Assembly (NCBI RefSeq): GCF_040412425.1
Contig: NC_089744.1
Coordinates: 22,223,501 to 22,287,500 of the forward strand
Source: Macrobrachium rosenbergii
Lineage: Eukaryota; Arthropoda; Malacostraca; Decapoda; Palaemonidae
Length of the DNA stretch: 64,000 nucleotides
Direction: 5' to 3'
The notes beneath the pieces are model-generated. The model searched no databases. It was not told the DNA's origin and was given only the letters and a program-made list of their open reading frames with translations. Shown piece after piece: positions 1 through 13,351 of this stretch; positions within the stretch are counted from its first letter, which is position 1, and every line of letters starts with the position of its first letter. The position numbers and the translations under genes were made by a program.

Positions 1-659
1 ATGATACTCACTTGTGAATGGGGATGGTGAAAATAAACTTCAATAATTAATGAAAGAGTTTGAAGTGTTTGCAAGAGAAGATTGAAAGTAAACTGAAAAT
101 AAATCAGAATAAGAACGAGGTTGTAATAATGAACAGGAACTAGATGGTGGAGCTGCAAACGTTAAATTGAATGTTGGGATAGTGGGAACTGTTGATTCAT
201 AAAAGTATTTGATAGTAAATGTCATGGATGAGTAACTGTCGGAACAGTTCGAGGAAGGAAGGTAACAGGAATGTTTGAAGGGATTGTTGAGCCAAGTCTC
301 CTTTGTGGAAATTGTGGGTGGTTGAATGTGAATGAAAAGTTGGAACTATCGAGACGAATTTCGTAATTTATGTACTAGAAGCTGAATGGAACGAGTGAGA
401 AATCTAGTTAGGCAGAAGGTGTAAAAAGGTTATTTGTAAATGATAGGATAATTCAAAGCTTTGGGATGTTCATGTTTCTGGAAATTATCTAGTTTTGTGT
501 GTAGAGATTCATTGGCATCGTGAATATAGAATATGATATTTATGATGTAATGTGACAGCTGCAATTGTAATGCGACAACTGCAACGGAGTTGAAAGGAAA
601 TGTGTGCCCAAACTCACTGTGGTCCATTTATAGGTCAAACAATGCCCATCTGACATTTC
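1..659. other. no recognisable gene; AT-rich unique DNA
   Basis: Apart from short open frames of about 60 codons on the minus strand with no recognisable motif, nothing stands out. No splice-like structure, repeat or RNA gene was seen. Confidence 0.6.
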
Positions 660-728
660 ACGCTGAAAAGTGCCGATAAGATAAGCTTTTTATCACGGCA
701 TTCCGTAATTGTCGATAGTCTGCTATAG

Positions 729-798
<70 letters not shown>

Positions 799-883
799 AG
801 TTAGAATTGGTCAAGATAAGCTTGTTAGCTTTACACTTGGTAATAGTCGACAATCTACTAAGACCCGATTTAACATTGTTGGA

Positions 884-944
<61 letters not shown>
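660..944. repeat. compound (CT)n array with duplicated spacer
   Basis: Two (CT)n tracts (about 730-794 and 886-944). Each is preceded by a related spacer of about 90 bp containing GATAAGCTT and a GTCGA(C/T)AxTCTxCTA core. The minus-strand frames read the two spacers as related peptides, so the spacer and tract were duplicated together. Confidence 0.85.
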
Positions 945-948
<4 letters not shown>

Positions 949-1515
949 AGAATGGGGGGAACTTTCCGTCGACTGCCACGAAATCCGTGGTAATATCACA
1001 CGTGGAATGCAGAGGTATAAGATTGCTATTGCATGATTCACTTCAACTGTGGTTGGAAAAATGAGAAAGTCATCGTCCCAAGAGGAAACTCATCTGAGGC
1101 GAGTTTTGCTTTGATGTGTCTTCGTCTCTCTCGGAGTAAATCTAATTTTCTGCTTTCGTTCACTATGGAGACGTCGACTTAATGTTCCTCTCTGGCCTAG
1201 AAAGAGCGGGAAGGACAAGGGACACAGTTGGAGACTCAGTTAGGGAGGGAATGCTTTAAGTTACCCATGTAGGTTAAGATATAGTTCTGGCTGGGTAATA
1301 TATGCAGTATTGTTTACACACTCTTGTACATTAGACTTTGTTAAGGTAACGGGGCACTGTCTTCTGATTTTTTTTTTATTTACTTTGGTATATTCGTTTT
1401 TCATTGGTAATGCTTTACACACACACATGATTTGGTAAGATGCTACAATAAATGTGCCTGGTTTTGTTATGAATAACCTTTCTGATTGTGATGTTATCTG
1501 CCTTTTTCAGTGAAG
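945..1515. other. no recognisable gene
   Basis: Unique-looking sequence with short T runs and a short (CA)n at about 1418-1427. No long open frame and no repeat family recognised. Confidence 0.55.
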
Positions 1516-2120
1516 TACCATCATAAGATTGTTTCAGAGCAGTTTTGAGTTATTTAGGGTCTTGCTCTTGCGTTTCAAACAATTTATTTTGTTGAAGGTA
1601 TCTTGGTTAGAATACGGTAATTAATCACTCGTATCTTTGTCTCAGAACATAATTTTTTCCAAAGAGTTTACTTGCGTTATGCTGTTGCGTTTCAAACAGT
1701 TTTCTTTGTTGAGGAGATCTAGGCTAGAATAAGGTAATTAAATACTATTGTATTTGTCTCGGTATGTAATTTTCAAAGGAGATTTAAGCAGTTTTGGGTT
1801 ATGCACTTGTTTCATAAGGTTTTCTTTGTTCAAAGTATCTTGGTTAGAATTAATTATTTAACCTTATCTTTGTCTCAGTACATAAATGCTCAAAACAGTT
1901 TCAAGTTATTTGGGTCGTGCACTTACGTTTAAAACAGTTTTCGCCGTTGAAGGGATCTTAGTTAAACTATATTAATTGATCACTCTTTTGTCTTAAATCT
2001 TATAAGTTATTTTGGTAATGCTCTTTCGTTTCAAACAGTTTCTTTGTTGAAGTTAAGTCGGTTCTAACAGTTTCTTTGTTGAAGTTATCTAGGTTCGAAT
2101 TGATTAATTACTCTTTGTCT
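1516..2120. repeat. diverged tandem repeat, about 110 bp unit, five copies
   Basis: Copies begin near 1574, 1684, 1800, 1915 and 2022. Each carries a CGTTTCAAACAGTTTTCTTT-like core, then TTGAAGG-TATC-TTGGTTAGAAT, a TAATTA box and a TCTTTGTCTCAG box. The copies are strongly diverged with indels, which suggests an old array. Confidence 0.75.
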
Positions 2121-2528
2121 GAGTTTCGTCTTTAGTTTCCTGGTAACGTTTTCTATCAAGTGTAAACGATCCGCCACGTTAGCCCTGTGGTATAGCATCC
2201 AGGTGTGCGAAGTTTACGAGTCTTTATCCTTCACACACAATGCCCAGAATGGATAGTACCAGTATGTGTGGCACTCGTCAGAAATAGAGGGGTGTAATAT
2301 ACGCTCGCTGGGAGAAGCCTTGGACGGATGCCCGCTCTCCAAGCTTCGTACCCCAAAGGGTGGGCAAGAAAGGGTCTTATATTTTTTTTCTAGTATTTTT
2401 TTTATTATTTTTTTTTTTTTGTGTTAGACCACCACTACAGACTGAATGTCTCCTGGAGGTATTATGGAGAAGAAAATATACCACTCTAATGCTATAGGAA
2501 GAGAGATAAAGGTTGGGGGGAAGTACCA

Positions 2529-2533
<5 letters not shown>
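2121..2533. other. GC-richer block, possible retroposon fragment, then T-rich tract
   Basis: About 2165-2370 is more GC-rich than its surroundings and has a tRNA A-box-like stretch (CCCTGTGGTATAGCATCC), but I could not find a convincing B box. It is followed by T-rich sequence around 2380-2420. No gene was recognised. Confidence 0.3.
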
Positions 2534-2602
<69 letters not shown>

Positions 2603-2793
2603 CTTAAACAATATTTACCTTTTTATTGTACTCTGAAATATAACAATTACTTTGTTTTGCCTTTTAGAATTTATGGAGAGAGAGAGAGAGAGAGAGAGGC
2701 TTAAACAATAATTACCTTTTTGATTGTACTCTGAAATATAACAATTACTCTGTTTTGCCTTTTAGAATTTACGTCCAGCAACCAGCAATTAAT

Positions 2794-2866
<73 letters not shown>
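2534..2866. repeat. compound (GA)n array with duplicated spacer
   Basis: GA tracts at about 2534-2601, 2676-2698 and 2794-2866. The first two spacers are near-identical copies of about 75-95 bp starting GCTTAAACAAT and containing TGTACTCTGAAATATAACAA. Confidence 0.9.
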
Positions 2867-2868
<2 letters not shown>

Positions 2869-3164
2869 ACACAATGGCTTAACGACAAATTTTCTTTTTA
2901 TATTTTATTATACGCTGACCAACAAACTATTCTACACCAAGTTTGATTTATTGTAAAAGATAACCTTTTTAAATATAGCGTAGAAAACCGAAGGTTCTTC
3001 CTGAATTGTTAAACAAAAGGAAAGGTCTTAAATATACTTCTAAGAAATATGTAATGTTTAGGGACCGGAAATCTTTTCCCTTTTTTCTGCTAATGAAATT
3101 CATGTTTTCATAATTCTCCCCTTTTAAGGATTAGTAATAAATAATTTTTTTTTTGTTCTTCAGT

Positions 3165-4108
<944 letters not shown>

Positions 4109-4110
<2 letters not shown>

Positions 4111-4559
4111 GTGAATTTGGCCTTTGCATTCATGAAAAATTATAACGTTTAACCAGTCGAAGTTTGTGACAAGGGTTATTAAGCTTTATGAAGCTAATAT
4201 TTTTTTTTTATATACCTACGATTAGGCGAATTTGACTTCACTGTCGCTGGCCCTTTTTCTTTGTTATATAAGCACTTTTGATTCGGTGAATGCGAGCGGC
4301 GTGCCAAGTGGATGGGAAATGCCCTGGCACCGTGCCACGCTTACGCGGAACTGATGGTCATTACTCGGCCGGAGTTTCCTTTCCTCTCTCTTCGCTCTCG
4401 ATGTCAGTCTGGTCAGGCTTTGTCAAAGTATTTCGAGAAGTGCTCGAATCGATTGAATTTTGAAGTCGAGACTAGTTTGTACACGAAATCTCACTCGGTC
4501 ATTCACAAACGCGTCAGTTCATTGTGAGAGTTCCGTTACTTTGAGGTTTCTGTAAGTGG
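4109..4559. other. unique DNA, 71-codon frame of unknown meaning
   Basis: The frame 4312-4527 (+) is not low-complexity, but it has no recognisable domain or signal peptide and no neighbouring exon. It is probably chance. Confidence 0.4.
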
Positions 4560-4825
4560 ACATCACTTGTCATTCGGCTGTTTGTTTAAAAGCATTTCCT
4601 TCGCAGAGGGAATATCTTTTTCTTAGTAAGCCTGTTGTAAGGGAAAGGAAATAAGATAAGATCTTAGTCTTGATTTTTTACGTCAGTTAAGTAAACACAA
4701 ACATATATTTTACAGGACTACTTCCCGTATCCTATATGAGAGAGAGAGAGAGAGAGGTTAGTTACCGAAGGAATTTCTTCGTAGTAATCACATTAACCTT
4801 TTATTGGACAAATTTCCGTATCCTG

Positions 4826-4884
<59 letters not shown>

Positions 4885-4971
4885 TTGCAGGAGGATTTTT
4901 TTCTTTTTCTTAGTAATCCTGTAAGTGGAATGTAAGATGATGATCTTGGTAATTCTTGATTTTTTACGTAT

Positions 4972-5028
<57 letters not shown>

Positions 5029-5190
5029 GAATTTACGTTTCTTAATATGGTTCCTGTGAATGGAACGTAAGAAAATGATCTTAGTCTTGATTTTGTTTTT
5101 ACCTCAGTTAAGTAAACATAAAAACGTCATAGTTTTACTGGACTCATTTCCGTATCCTGTATGAGAGAGAGAGAGAGAGAGAGAAAAAAA

Positions 5191-5234
<44 letters not shown>
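4560..5234. repeat. compound (GA)n array with repeated spacer
   Basis: GA tracts near 4737-4755, 4829-4881, 4973-5028 and 5164-5234. Spacers repeat TTCCGTATCCTxTATGAGAG before the tract, and GTAAGTGGAA/GTGAATGGAACGTAAG followed by a GATCTTxGT-CTTGATTTT box after it. Confidence 0.85.
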
Positions 5235-5238
<4 letters not shown>

Positions 5239-5523
5239 GTTAGTTATTCCCTTCAGGGAATTCATCCGTCAGCTACCCCGTCTGTATCAATGCAAGGAAC
5301 TCGCGAAGGAATTCCATTCATCTGAGGATCGTAACCTTTTTGTGTGTCAGAGTCTGCAGGAAGTGACTATCTCAGGCATGATATGCTTTGGAAGCTATTT
5401 CCTTTGGAAGACGAGTTGTAGATTTTATTTACTTGAGAACTTGTGTATTTATTAGTTACTCGATGAATTCAAGGAAACGAGTCGAGTGTAGGAGTGGTAA
5501 TGCACTTCTCTCCCTCCCTCAAG

Positions 5524-5525
<2 letters not shown>

Positions 5526-5589
<64 letters not shown>
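5526..5589. repeat. (AAT)n microsatellite
   Basis: About 20 AAT triplets directly abutting the left arm of the foldback element. Confidence 0.95.
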
Positions 5590-5591
<2 letters not shown>

Positions 5592-6016
5592 TACAGACTT
5601 TGTTAAACAGAATAGCAGTTCAACAGCATTTATTTTATATAGTAAACGCTCAATTCGTCTTATCAGTTGCTTTTCTTGCTCTGGAATGGTTGCAAGCAAT
5701 TGACCGATATTCATATCCGGTGGTTTAGTGATGTGTAGGAGGCAGTTCTCGTGGGGTGTCGACTAGCTTCGCCTTTCTCGTTAGGGCATCATTCAGGACA
5801 GGATCGCAGGATGCAGTGGCTGTAATGCGTGGATTTTTCATCTTTTATCCCACGAGAACTACCTCCTACACATCACTAAACCACCGGCTATGAATATCGG
5901 TCAATTGCTTGCAATCATTCCAGCGCAAGAAAAGCAATTGGTAAGACGAATTGAGCGTTTACTATATAAAATAAATGCTGTTGAAACTGCCATTTTGTTT
6001 AACAAAATCTGTATTA
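5590..6016. mobile_element. foldback (hairpin) element with ~167 bp inverted arms
   Basis: The left arm (5590-5755) is the reverse complement of the right arm (5849-6016), with a few mismatches and indels and a 93 bp loop. (AAT)n lies outside both arms. Each arm carries a coding-like frame that reads outward from the loop, beginning MNIGQLLA-IP-QEKQL. In the right arm it starts at 5890 (+); in the left arm it starts at 5714 (-). The left-arm copy loses frame through a 1 bp deletion in the stretch after NAVE. It could be a foldback transposon or two head-to-head copies of one short element. No transposase is visible. Confidence 0.85.
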
Positions 6017-6041
6017 AAGAAGGTCTTTTTTCTAATTTCAC

Positions 6042-6055
6042 AAATAATAATAATA

Positions 6056-6100
<45 letters not shown>
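6042..6100. repeat. (AAT)n microsatellite, right flank of foldback
   Basis: AAT triplets with one interruption, about 25 bp beyond the right arm of the foldback. They mirror the (AAT)n on its left side. Confidence 0.9.
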
Positions 6101-6218
6101 TAGTAATATTATTAACAATAATAATTAATAATAATAACTTAATGTCGCCTTCCTGTTCCTCCCTACCTGTGGGTTTGTCAACTATATTGTATTTGTGCAT
6201 GCGAGAAATTGTCCAGAA

Positions 6219-6355
6219 TTGTTATAAGGATCACATTCTGTCATTTTTACTTGATTTTCGTTTTAAAGGGAGATAAATTGTTATAAGGATCATGTTCTTT
6301 AATTTTTACTAGATTTTCATTTTGAAGCCATGCGCACCACCTCCCGTGTCCCGAG

Positions 6356-6418
<63 letters not shown>
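6219..6418. repeat. two-copy ~66 bp tandem duplication followed by (GA)n
   Basis: The duplicated unit begins TTGTTATAAGGATCA and contains a TTTTTACTxGATTTTC box (copies near 6219 and 6277). It is followed by (GA)n at 6359-6418. Confidence 0.75.
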
Positions 6419-6421
<3 letters not shown>

Positions 6422-6686
6422 CGAATCCCTTGTAACCCCATGCTAAGAGAGTGGCAGAGAGAGAGGTTCTACATGTACGGACCCTCCTGTTCTAGGGAAT
6501 TGGGGAGAACTTCGATATCGGAACCCGATGTCTGGTACCTTTTGTTGGATGCGGGAAAGAGAAGGAACTCGAAGAAAAGGAGAAACTGAGGGAAAGAATA
6601 ACCATCAGGACATCGTCGTCATGAATGGGAAGATAATTAGAAGTTAGGCGGGCCCAGAAAGATTCCGTTGAAATATAGTAAATTTT

Positions 6687-7827
<1,141 letters not shown>

Positions 7828-7829
<2 letters not shown>

Positions 7830-8169
7830 CTCCCATATTCCAAGAGTGCATTTGGATCTTGGGGTAGACAGGCGGTATTGTGAACCTTCTATATATGTCA
7901 AATAATAAATTATGTTGGAGTTAATAAGTGGTATTATTACTTATACCAAGAAAGACGACATTCTCCTATGAAACGCTCTTACCATTCGGGACTAGAGGGA
8001 TCAAATCCTCTACCTGTCGATGACATCATCCAGCATTCTTTGTTACAGTCCTCTGATGGTGCAGACTGCTATTGAAGGCCGTGGGTAGCATTTAGGGTTT
8101 TGGCCACTTTGCTGTAACTGAGAATTTTGGTTATTTTAATGTTGTTGCAGAGTAGATCCTTTCAAGTAA
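7828..8169. other. no recognisable gene
   Basis: Unique-looking sequence without a long open frame or repeat. Confidence 0.5.
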
Positions 8170-8265
8170 ATAGTTACAGTTTTGAAGTTTGCAGTAATTA
8201 GTCTTATTGAAGTAGTTGTAATGGGTCTTTTTTTTTTACCATTTTAAGTTTTTCAGTCTTCAAGA

Positions 8266-8332
<67 letters not shown>

Positions 8333-8650
8333 TATTTTAACTTTTTTTAGTCATCAGGAATTCTTCCTTCAGACAAATTAATTATTTACAGTTTCGATTT
8401 TTGCCATTAGGTGTATGAAATTAATTGTAATGATTCTTATTTTCTTTTGTCCATTTCAAGTACGTCAGTAGTCAAGAATTTTCATTTTTACTTCCTTCCC
8501 ATTTCAAGTACTTCAGCAATCAGGAGTTTGTCCTTCGAACAGATGTAATTATTTACAATATTGATGTTTTCAATAAGAAGGTTTATTAAATTCATAGTAA
8601 TGATTGATCTCTCTTCTATTGCCATCAGGAATTCTTCCTTTTAAACAAAA
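8170..8650. repeat. diverged ~190 bp tandem repeat containing a (TA)n tract
   Basis: Diverged copies share AATTATTTACA, a GTAATGATT box, CCATTTCAAGTA and a CATCAGGAATTCTTCCTT box. A (TA)n tract at 8266-8330 lies in the first unit. Confidence 0.55.
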
Positions 8651-8712
8651 TTTTCTAAATCATAAAATTCCTTTTATTGTTCTTAATCATTTGAAAGCCT
8701 TACCAAAAAGGC

Positions 8713-8713
<1 letters not shown>

Positions 8714-8760
<47 letters not shown>
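8714..8760. repeat. (GA)n microsatellite
   Basis: Pure GA dinucleotide run with no obvious spacer duplication on either side. Confidence 0.95.
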
Positions 8761-8762
<2 letters not shown>

Positions 8763-9001
8763 ACATGGATATCGACCAGAGACGCTTCGTGAAATCCAAT
8801 CCGCTTCTCGCAAGTTGGTACAAGTTGTCTTGTTCGGGCTGGTCATTGTTCCACTTGTCTAAGAATTTCCGCCGCTGTTTCTTAGGTAGAACTTTTAACT
8901 TGGTAATTATAGGGTTGCCTTACGGTGAAGGGTGGAATGGAAATTGGTGCCGTGTTTGACGAACTTGTTCATTTCCTGTTATTTGATTGTATATATAAAT
9001 T

Positions 9002-9003
<2 letters not shown>

Positions 9004-9098
<95 letters not shown>

Positions 9099-9100
9099 TA
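9004..9100. repeat. (TA)n with short (CA)n
   Basis: About 43 TA repeats ending in a short CA run. Confidence 0.95.
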
Positions 9101-9283
9101 CGAATTCGTAAAAGATAATGATTTAGGATTACAGATCTCAGGCTGGGAACAAAGACACACGAAGTTTCTGACGATCACGGATATTAAAATAGCGTTCACA
9201 TTTTATTAAGAAAGGTTACTTTCCCACTTGTAGAAAGAGTTTTCACACTACACACACACACACCTCTCTCTATATATATATAT

Positions 9284-9425
9284 ATTACTAAAAGGACCTC
9301 ATTCAAACTGGATGGTACGGATACTTGATAATGTTGACTGTTTGTCCAAGAAAGCTTGTAACTTTTTCTGAATAAAAAAAACTCCATTAGATACCATCCA
9401 GTGTGAATGAGGTCCTTTTAGTAAT
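9284..9425. mobile_element. short hairpin element with 34 bp inverted arms
   Basis: The arms 9284-9317 and 9392-9425 are reverse complements at 33 of 34 positions (core AAAAGGACCTCATTC). The loop is about 74 bp. TA dinucleotides precede the left arm, and about 40 bp after the right arm a GTGATAAAGTTAA motif runs into a very long (TA)n. It resembles the inverted end of a retroposon or a foldback; the class is not determined. Confidence 0.75.
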
Positions 9426-9462
9426 TCTACTAATGCACAGAACAATTGTGTATGTGATAAAG

Positions 9463-9678
<216 letters not shown>

Positions 9679-9679
9679 G

Positions 9680-10009
9680 AGAGAGGAGCGAGATGGATAA
9701 GGGAAGCTAGGCAGTTGTCCATCAACCTTGATGCAATGTCATCTGCTAGTCTTAGCTCTCTGGTGCTAAGACGCTGCCGTCTGCAAATGATCTTGACCAG
9801 CGAACGAGGTTTTGTGCTGGGCCCCTCCAAGTAAGGAATTCCCTTAGGCTAAGGCTACGCCTTGTCAGAGCACGTGTTCCAGGTATAGAGGCTCGCCTGC
9901 TGCAGTGGTTGGACGGTGGTCGGGAACCGCTCCTACGGGCTACAGAGTCTCTCTCAGTTTTCATAGAACAGCATTTGACGCAAGTGGCTGGATTAGCTAT
10001 GATGAACAT
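9680..10009 (+). pseudogene. coding-like block, frameshifted, product not recognised
   Basis: I do not recognise this sequence. The plus strand from about 9690 reads a compositionally normal peptide ([13 protein letters not shown]... to VLGPSK, stop at 9832). A second plus frame, shifted by one base, carries on from about 9834 with [18 protein letters not shown] and continues open to about 10010. Joined, they would make roughly 105 residues, as in a frameshifted gene or an element fragment. The GTAAGG at 9831 could instead be a splice donor. The minus strand is also partly open, so the strand is uncertain. The block is bounded by (TA)n on the left and (GT)n on the right, which suggests a transposon remnant rather than a host exon. 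Confidence 0.3.
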
Positions 10010-10040
10010 GTGTGTGTGTGTGTGTGTGGGTGTGGGTGAT
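10008..10040. repeat. (GT)n microsatellite
   Basis: Short GT run with GG interruptions, immediately after the coding-like block. Confidence 0.9.
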
Positions 10041-10678
10041 GTCGGGTTCTGTAATTAGTATATAGTTACTTTTGCATTACTTATTCAGTTTTCTTTTTTG
10101 TGTGTAAGTTGCCAGATGAGGAATTTTTATTTCATTTATAGACTGATCTTTAACGAGTGCCAGTTAACAAGTGTTTTTCGTTTCATAGAAAATCCTGGTC
10201 AGTGACGTCTGTTAGTTTTTGAAGATGACATCTGTTAGCTTTTAAAGATGGCGTGGACGAGGTATACTGATTATGTTAATTGAAATAATTACAGATTAAC
10301 GAAAATGCCTACTCAGGCCACCCTGCACAAAACATTCTGGAGCTGCCACATTCCACATTCACGTTTTCCGTAATGTCCTTAATTTTTGCGGAGAATCTGC
10401 ATCTTGCATTTGATAACATCGCTCCGTATCCGAACCATCAACTCGCATGGCTGAGAGGTCATGGTAAAACGCCCTCATAGATTGACCCCTGCGACTGCTG
10501 GGTATAGGGTACGGGGAGGTAGAGGGACAGTGAGTCAGGATTCGTGCAGGCACGGGTGGATGGAGTTTCCTTCGACTTTTCTCTCTTCCTTTCCGCCCTT
10601 TGCAACCTCCACCCCCTTTGGTTTAAGATCAGTTGAATTCACTATAATAGATCCTTGATACATAGGTTGTATTTCGCC
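10041..10678. other. no recognisable gene
   Basis: Contains a short direct duplication (GACGTCTGTTAG / GACATCTGTTAG, about 10205-10240). Several overlapping 60-65 codon frames on both strands have no motif. Confidence 0.5.
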
Positions 10679-10962
10679 GGTAGTGCCGTTAGTGTACTCC
10701 ACGCGGTGTACTGTAGGCATTACTTGAGGTTCTCTGCAGCGTTCCTAAGGTCCCTAGGTGTAACCCCTTTTATTAATTTTTTTGTACATTCGTTCATTTT
10801 CTCTTCCATATTACTTTCCACCCTCTCATAACAATTGTTTAATAGCGCAACTGCTTTGAGGTTTTCTTCCTGTTACACCTTTCAAACCTTTTACTGTCAA
10901 TTTCCGTTTCAGCGCTGAATGACCTTTGGTCTAAGTTCTATATTCATTTCAATTCAAAACCT
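10679..10962 (+). mobile_element. DR1 dispersed retroposon-like repeat, copy 1
   Basis: Begins GGTAGTGCCGTTAGTG, then GTACTGTAGGCATTACTT, CTGCAGCGTTCC, CCTCCTG-like TTCCTGTTACACC, and CGCTGAATGACCT, ending in a TTCTATATTC-type AT-rich tail. It is diverged relative to copies 7 and 8. The orientation call assumes the AT-rich tail is the 3' end. Confidence 0.75.
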
Positions 10963-11048
10963 TTATTCATCAACATCCTGAGTATTGCTGTAGAAATTCA
11001 TTGTATGTTAGTAGAGCAATATTCGAAATTCGTCCATCTGGTGATAGA

Positions 11049-11109
<61 letters not shown>

Positions 11110-11145
11110 TTTATTATTCAGAAGGTGAGGCCCATTCATATGGAG
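11049..11145 (-). mobile_element. (ATT)n with truncated DR3 end, minus strand
   Basis: An ATT run (11049-11118) is followed by CAGAAGGTGAGGCCCATTCA and TATGG. This is the reverse complement of the DR3 3' end (CCATATGAATAGGGTTCATC, TTCTGAATAAT) seen at 36.06 and 49.62 kb. The (AAT)n is therefore the tail of a 5'-truncated copy. Confidence 0.75.
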
Positions 11146-11165
11146 CGTTTTTGGTTTGTGTTTGC

Positions 11166-11167
<2 letters not shown>

Positions 11168-11221
<54 letters not shown>
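11168..11221. repeat. (GA)n microsatellite
   Basis: Pure GA tract following TTTGCGTGA. Confidence 0.95.
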
Positions 11222-11225
<4 letters not shown>

Positions 11226-12229
11226 GTGTCACTAATGAAAGGCTTTGATTTTGGAGTTGCATTAAGTAGATATTATGTTTCGCCATTAGCAGAAAAGTCA
11301 TGTCGGTCCTAAGTCAGGATGATTAACGATCATAATGATTTCTGGATTGTGTCGCCCTCCGGGGCCATTTGTAGAAAGTGGCATTTTTTTTTTTTCCTTT
11401 TACGCTTAATCTGAAGAGTCATTAGGGCAGTTCGCAAATCTTGAATTAATGATGGGAAGTAACGATGTCATTACATTTTATAATGAAGGTGTTTTGTTTG
11501 AGTGGCGTCTGCTTTTTCTTGCAGATGTTGCAGGGTCGCCTTGGTTTAAATATCTAAATTCCTATTTAAGCAATTTTTTATAGTTAACTTTGTATTTTTG
11601 CTTATTTTGATATAAATTTATTTTTAAAAGTTGGGTAGTGTAAATCCAATCGATTTTGCCCTGTTCTTTTAATATAAATCGTTTAACTCTGCTACCGCAT
11701 AAAGTATCTTCGCTGGTTGAGAAATGATTGAAGCCTCACTAGAAGTTGATTTCCGCCGTCCCAATAGAATCTTTCGATGCGAAAGTTGTAAATTATGATT
11801 TCCAGAACGATCCACGCTCCAAGTTTCCAAGAGCGAGTCATTAGCAACGAAGGGATTTTGTTCAGTTCTGGGAAATCTGATTTCCGCTCCATCCGTGGCG
11901 AGGTGAAAGACTCGATGTTATTTTGACGAAAACAGTAATGGGTTGCAATACCATTTACGAGTGTTTTAGGAATACCTGTCTTTCAGTAATTGTTCGGCAT
12001 AATTTTAAAATGAGAAAAATTCGTTTGGAGCGTTTCAGGTGTTGTCAGTAAGGTTTTAAGGGTAGTCTCACTTGTATTACCAAGGTCTAGAGAGACCTTG
12101 GGTATTACAGTGGTGAGGAAGTTCCGGTAAGAACGTGCCCAGCCGAGATAAGATTAGTTATTAGTCGTGGTATTTGTCACTGTTCGTATGACAAGAACAG
12201 CATTTTTTTCATGGGTATAACAACCAAAA
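11222..12229. other. no recognisable gene; contains an imperfect hairpin
   Basis: Unique-looking DNA with only short frames. At 12067-12118 an imperfect inverted repeat (arms about 24 bp, core CCAAGGTCT / AGACCTTGG around AGAG) could fold, and its function is unknown. Confidence 0.55.
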
Positions 12230-12516
12230 TCCCTGTAAGGGGGTAGTGCCGTCAGTTACCTCACGTGGTGCACTGTAGGCATTGCTTGAGGTTCTTTGCA
12301 GCGTGCCTTCGGCCCCTAGCTGCAACCCCTTTCGTTAATATTACTGTACTTCCGTTCATGTTATCTATCTTCCATCTTGCTATCCACCCTCTGTAACAAT
12401 TGTTTCATAGTGCAACTGCGAGGTTTTCCCCCGGGTACACCTTGCAAAACTTTTTGCTTTCAATTGCCTTCTCAGCGCTGCATGACCTGATAGGTCCCAG
12501 CGTTTGGCCTTTGGAG
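12230..12516 (+). mobile_element. DR1 copy 2, head-to-tail with copy 3
   Basis: Starts GGGGTAGTGCCGTCAG, passes through GTGCACTGTAGGCATTGC and CCCCTAGCTGCAACCCC, and ends GCGTTTGGCCTTTGGA. Copy 3 begins at that point without the usual AT-rich tail in between. Confidence 0.85.
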
Positions 12517-12780
12517 TGCCGTCAGTCACCTCGTACGGTGCACTGTAGGCATTGCTTAACGTTCTTCGCTTCGTGCCTTCGACCCCTAGCTGCAACCCCT
12601 TTCGTTTCTTTTACTGTACCTCCTTTCATATTCTCTCTTCCATATTACTTTCCACCCTCTCCTAACAGTTGATTCACAGTACAACTGCTTTGAGGTTTTC
12701 CTTCTGTTACACCTTTCAAACCTTTTACTGTCAGTTTCCGTTTCGGCGCTGTATGACCTCATAGGCCCCAGCGCTTCAAT
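12517..12780 (+). mobile_element. DR1 copy 3, tail truncated
   Basis: Starts GTGCCGTCAGTCACCTCG and ends at CCCAGCGCTTCAATA. Both copies share the GCAGCGTGCC-type CGTGCCTTCG variant and a missing end, so copies 2 and 3 probably arose by tandem duplication. Confidence 0.85.
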
Positions 12781-13351
12781 AACACCCCAAACAGTCGTCT
12801 GATGTTTGGTAGGCCTGTTTGGTAGGCCTGACAGTGACCTTGGCGGCAAGAATGCAAAACGCAGTTGCATTTTTTATATGAAACTGGACTCTGTAACATT
12901 GAGACAATAAGCGTTTCGAAACCTAGGAAATAAGTAAGTCTGTGACATTGACGAGTCGCCTAGAGTTTGTCAAGATCATTTTAAGTCGTCAGATGTTGAA
13001 GCGAAATGAGAAAGGAACAGATTCGCTAGATCTCATGTATAAAAGAAAAAAAAAGATTAAGTCGTATTTGGGCATTGGGAAGTTGGCTTCGAGTGTGCGG
13101 GCAGCAGTCATGCCAAGGATGGTCCGAGACAACTTGCAAGATGCCCTGGCATTTCCGTTCTTTTTTCCTCCCACTTCCTTCGTTGTCAGAGATGGGCGTG
13201 GGCGTGGGCGGTGGTGGTGGTGGTGGGGTTTTGGCCTGGTGTTGTTGGTTAGGGCGTCAAAGGAACTCCCTGCCTCTGGTGTTGAAGTAATAGGAATTAA
13301 TTCTCAGTGACATTCAGTGAATGTGACTTTGTTGCTTTTTGCTACTTGGTG
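12781..13351. other. no recognisable gene
   Basis: Contains a short direct repeat (TTTGGTAGGCCTG twice, near 12801-12830) and a GGT run near 13200-13226 that explains the glycine/tryptophan-rich frames. No gene motif. Confidence 0.5.
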
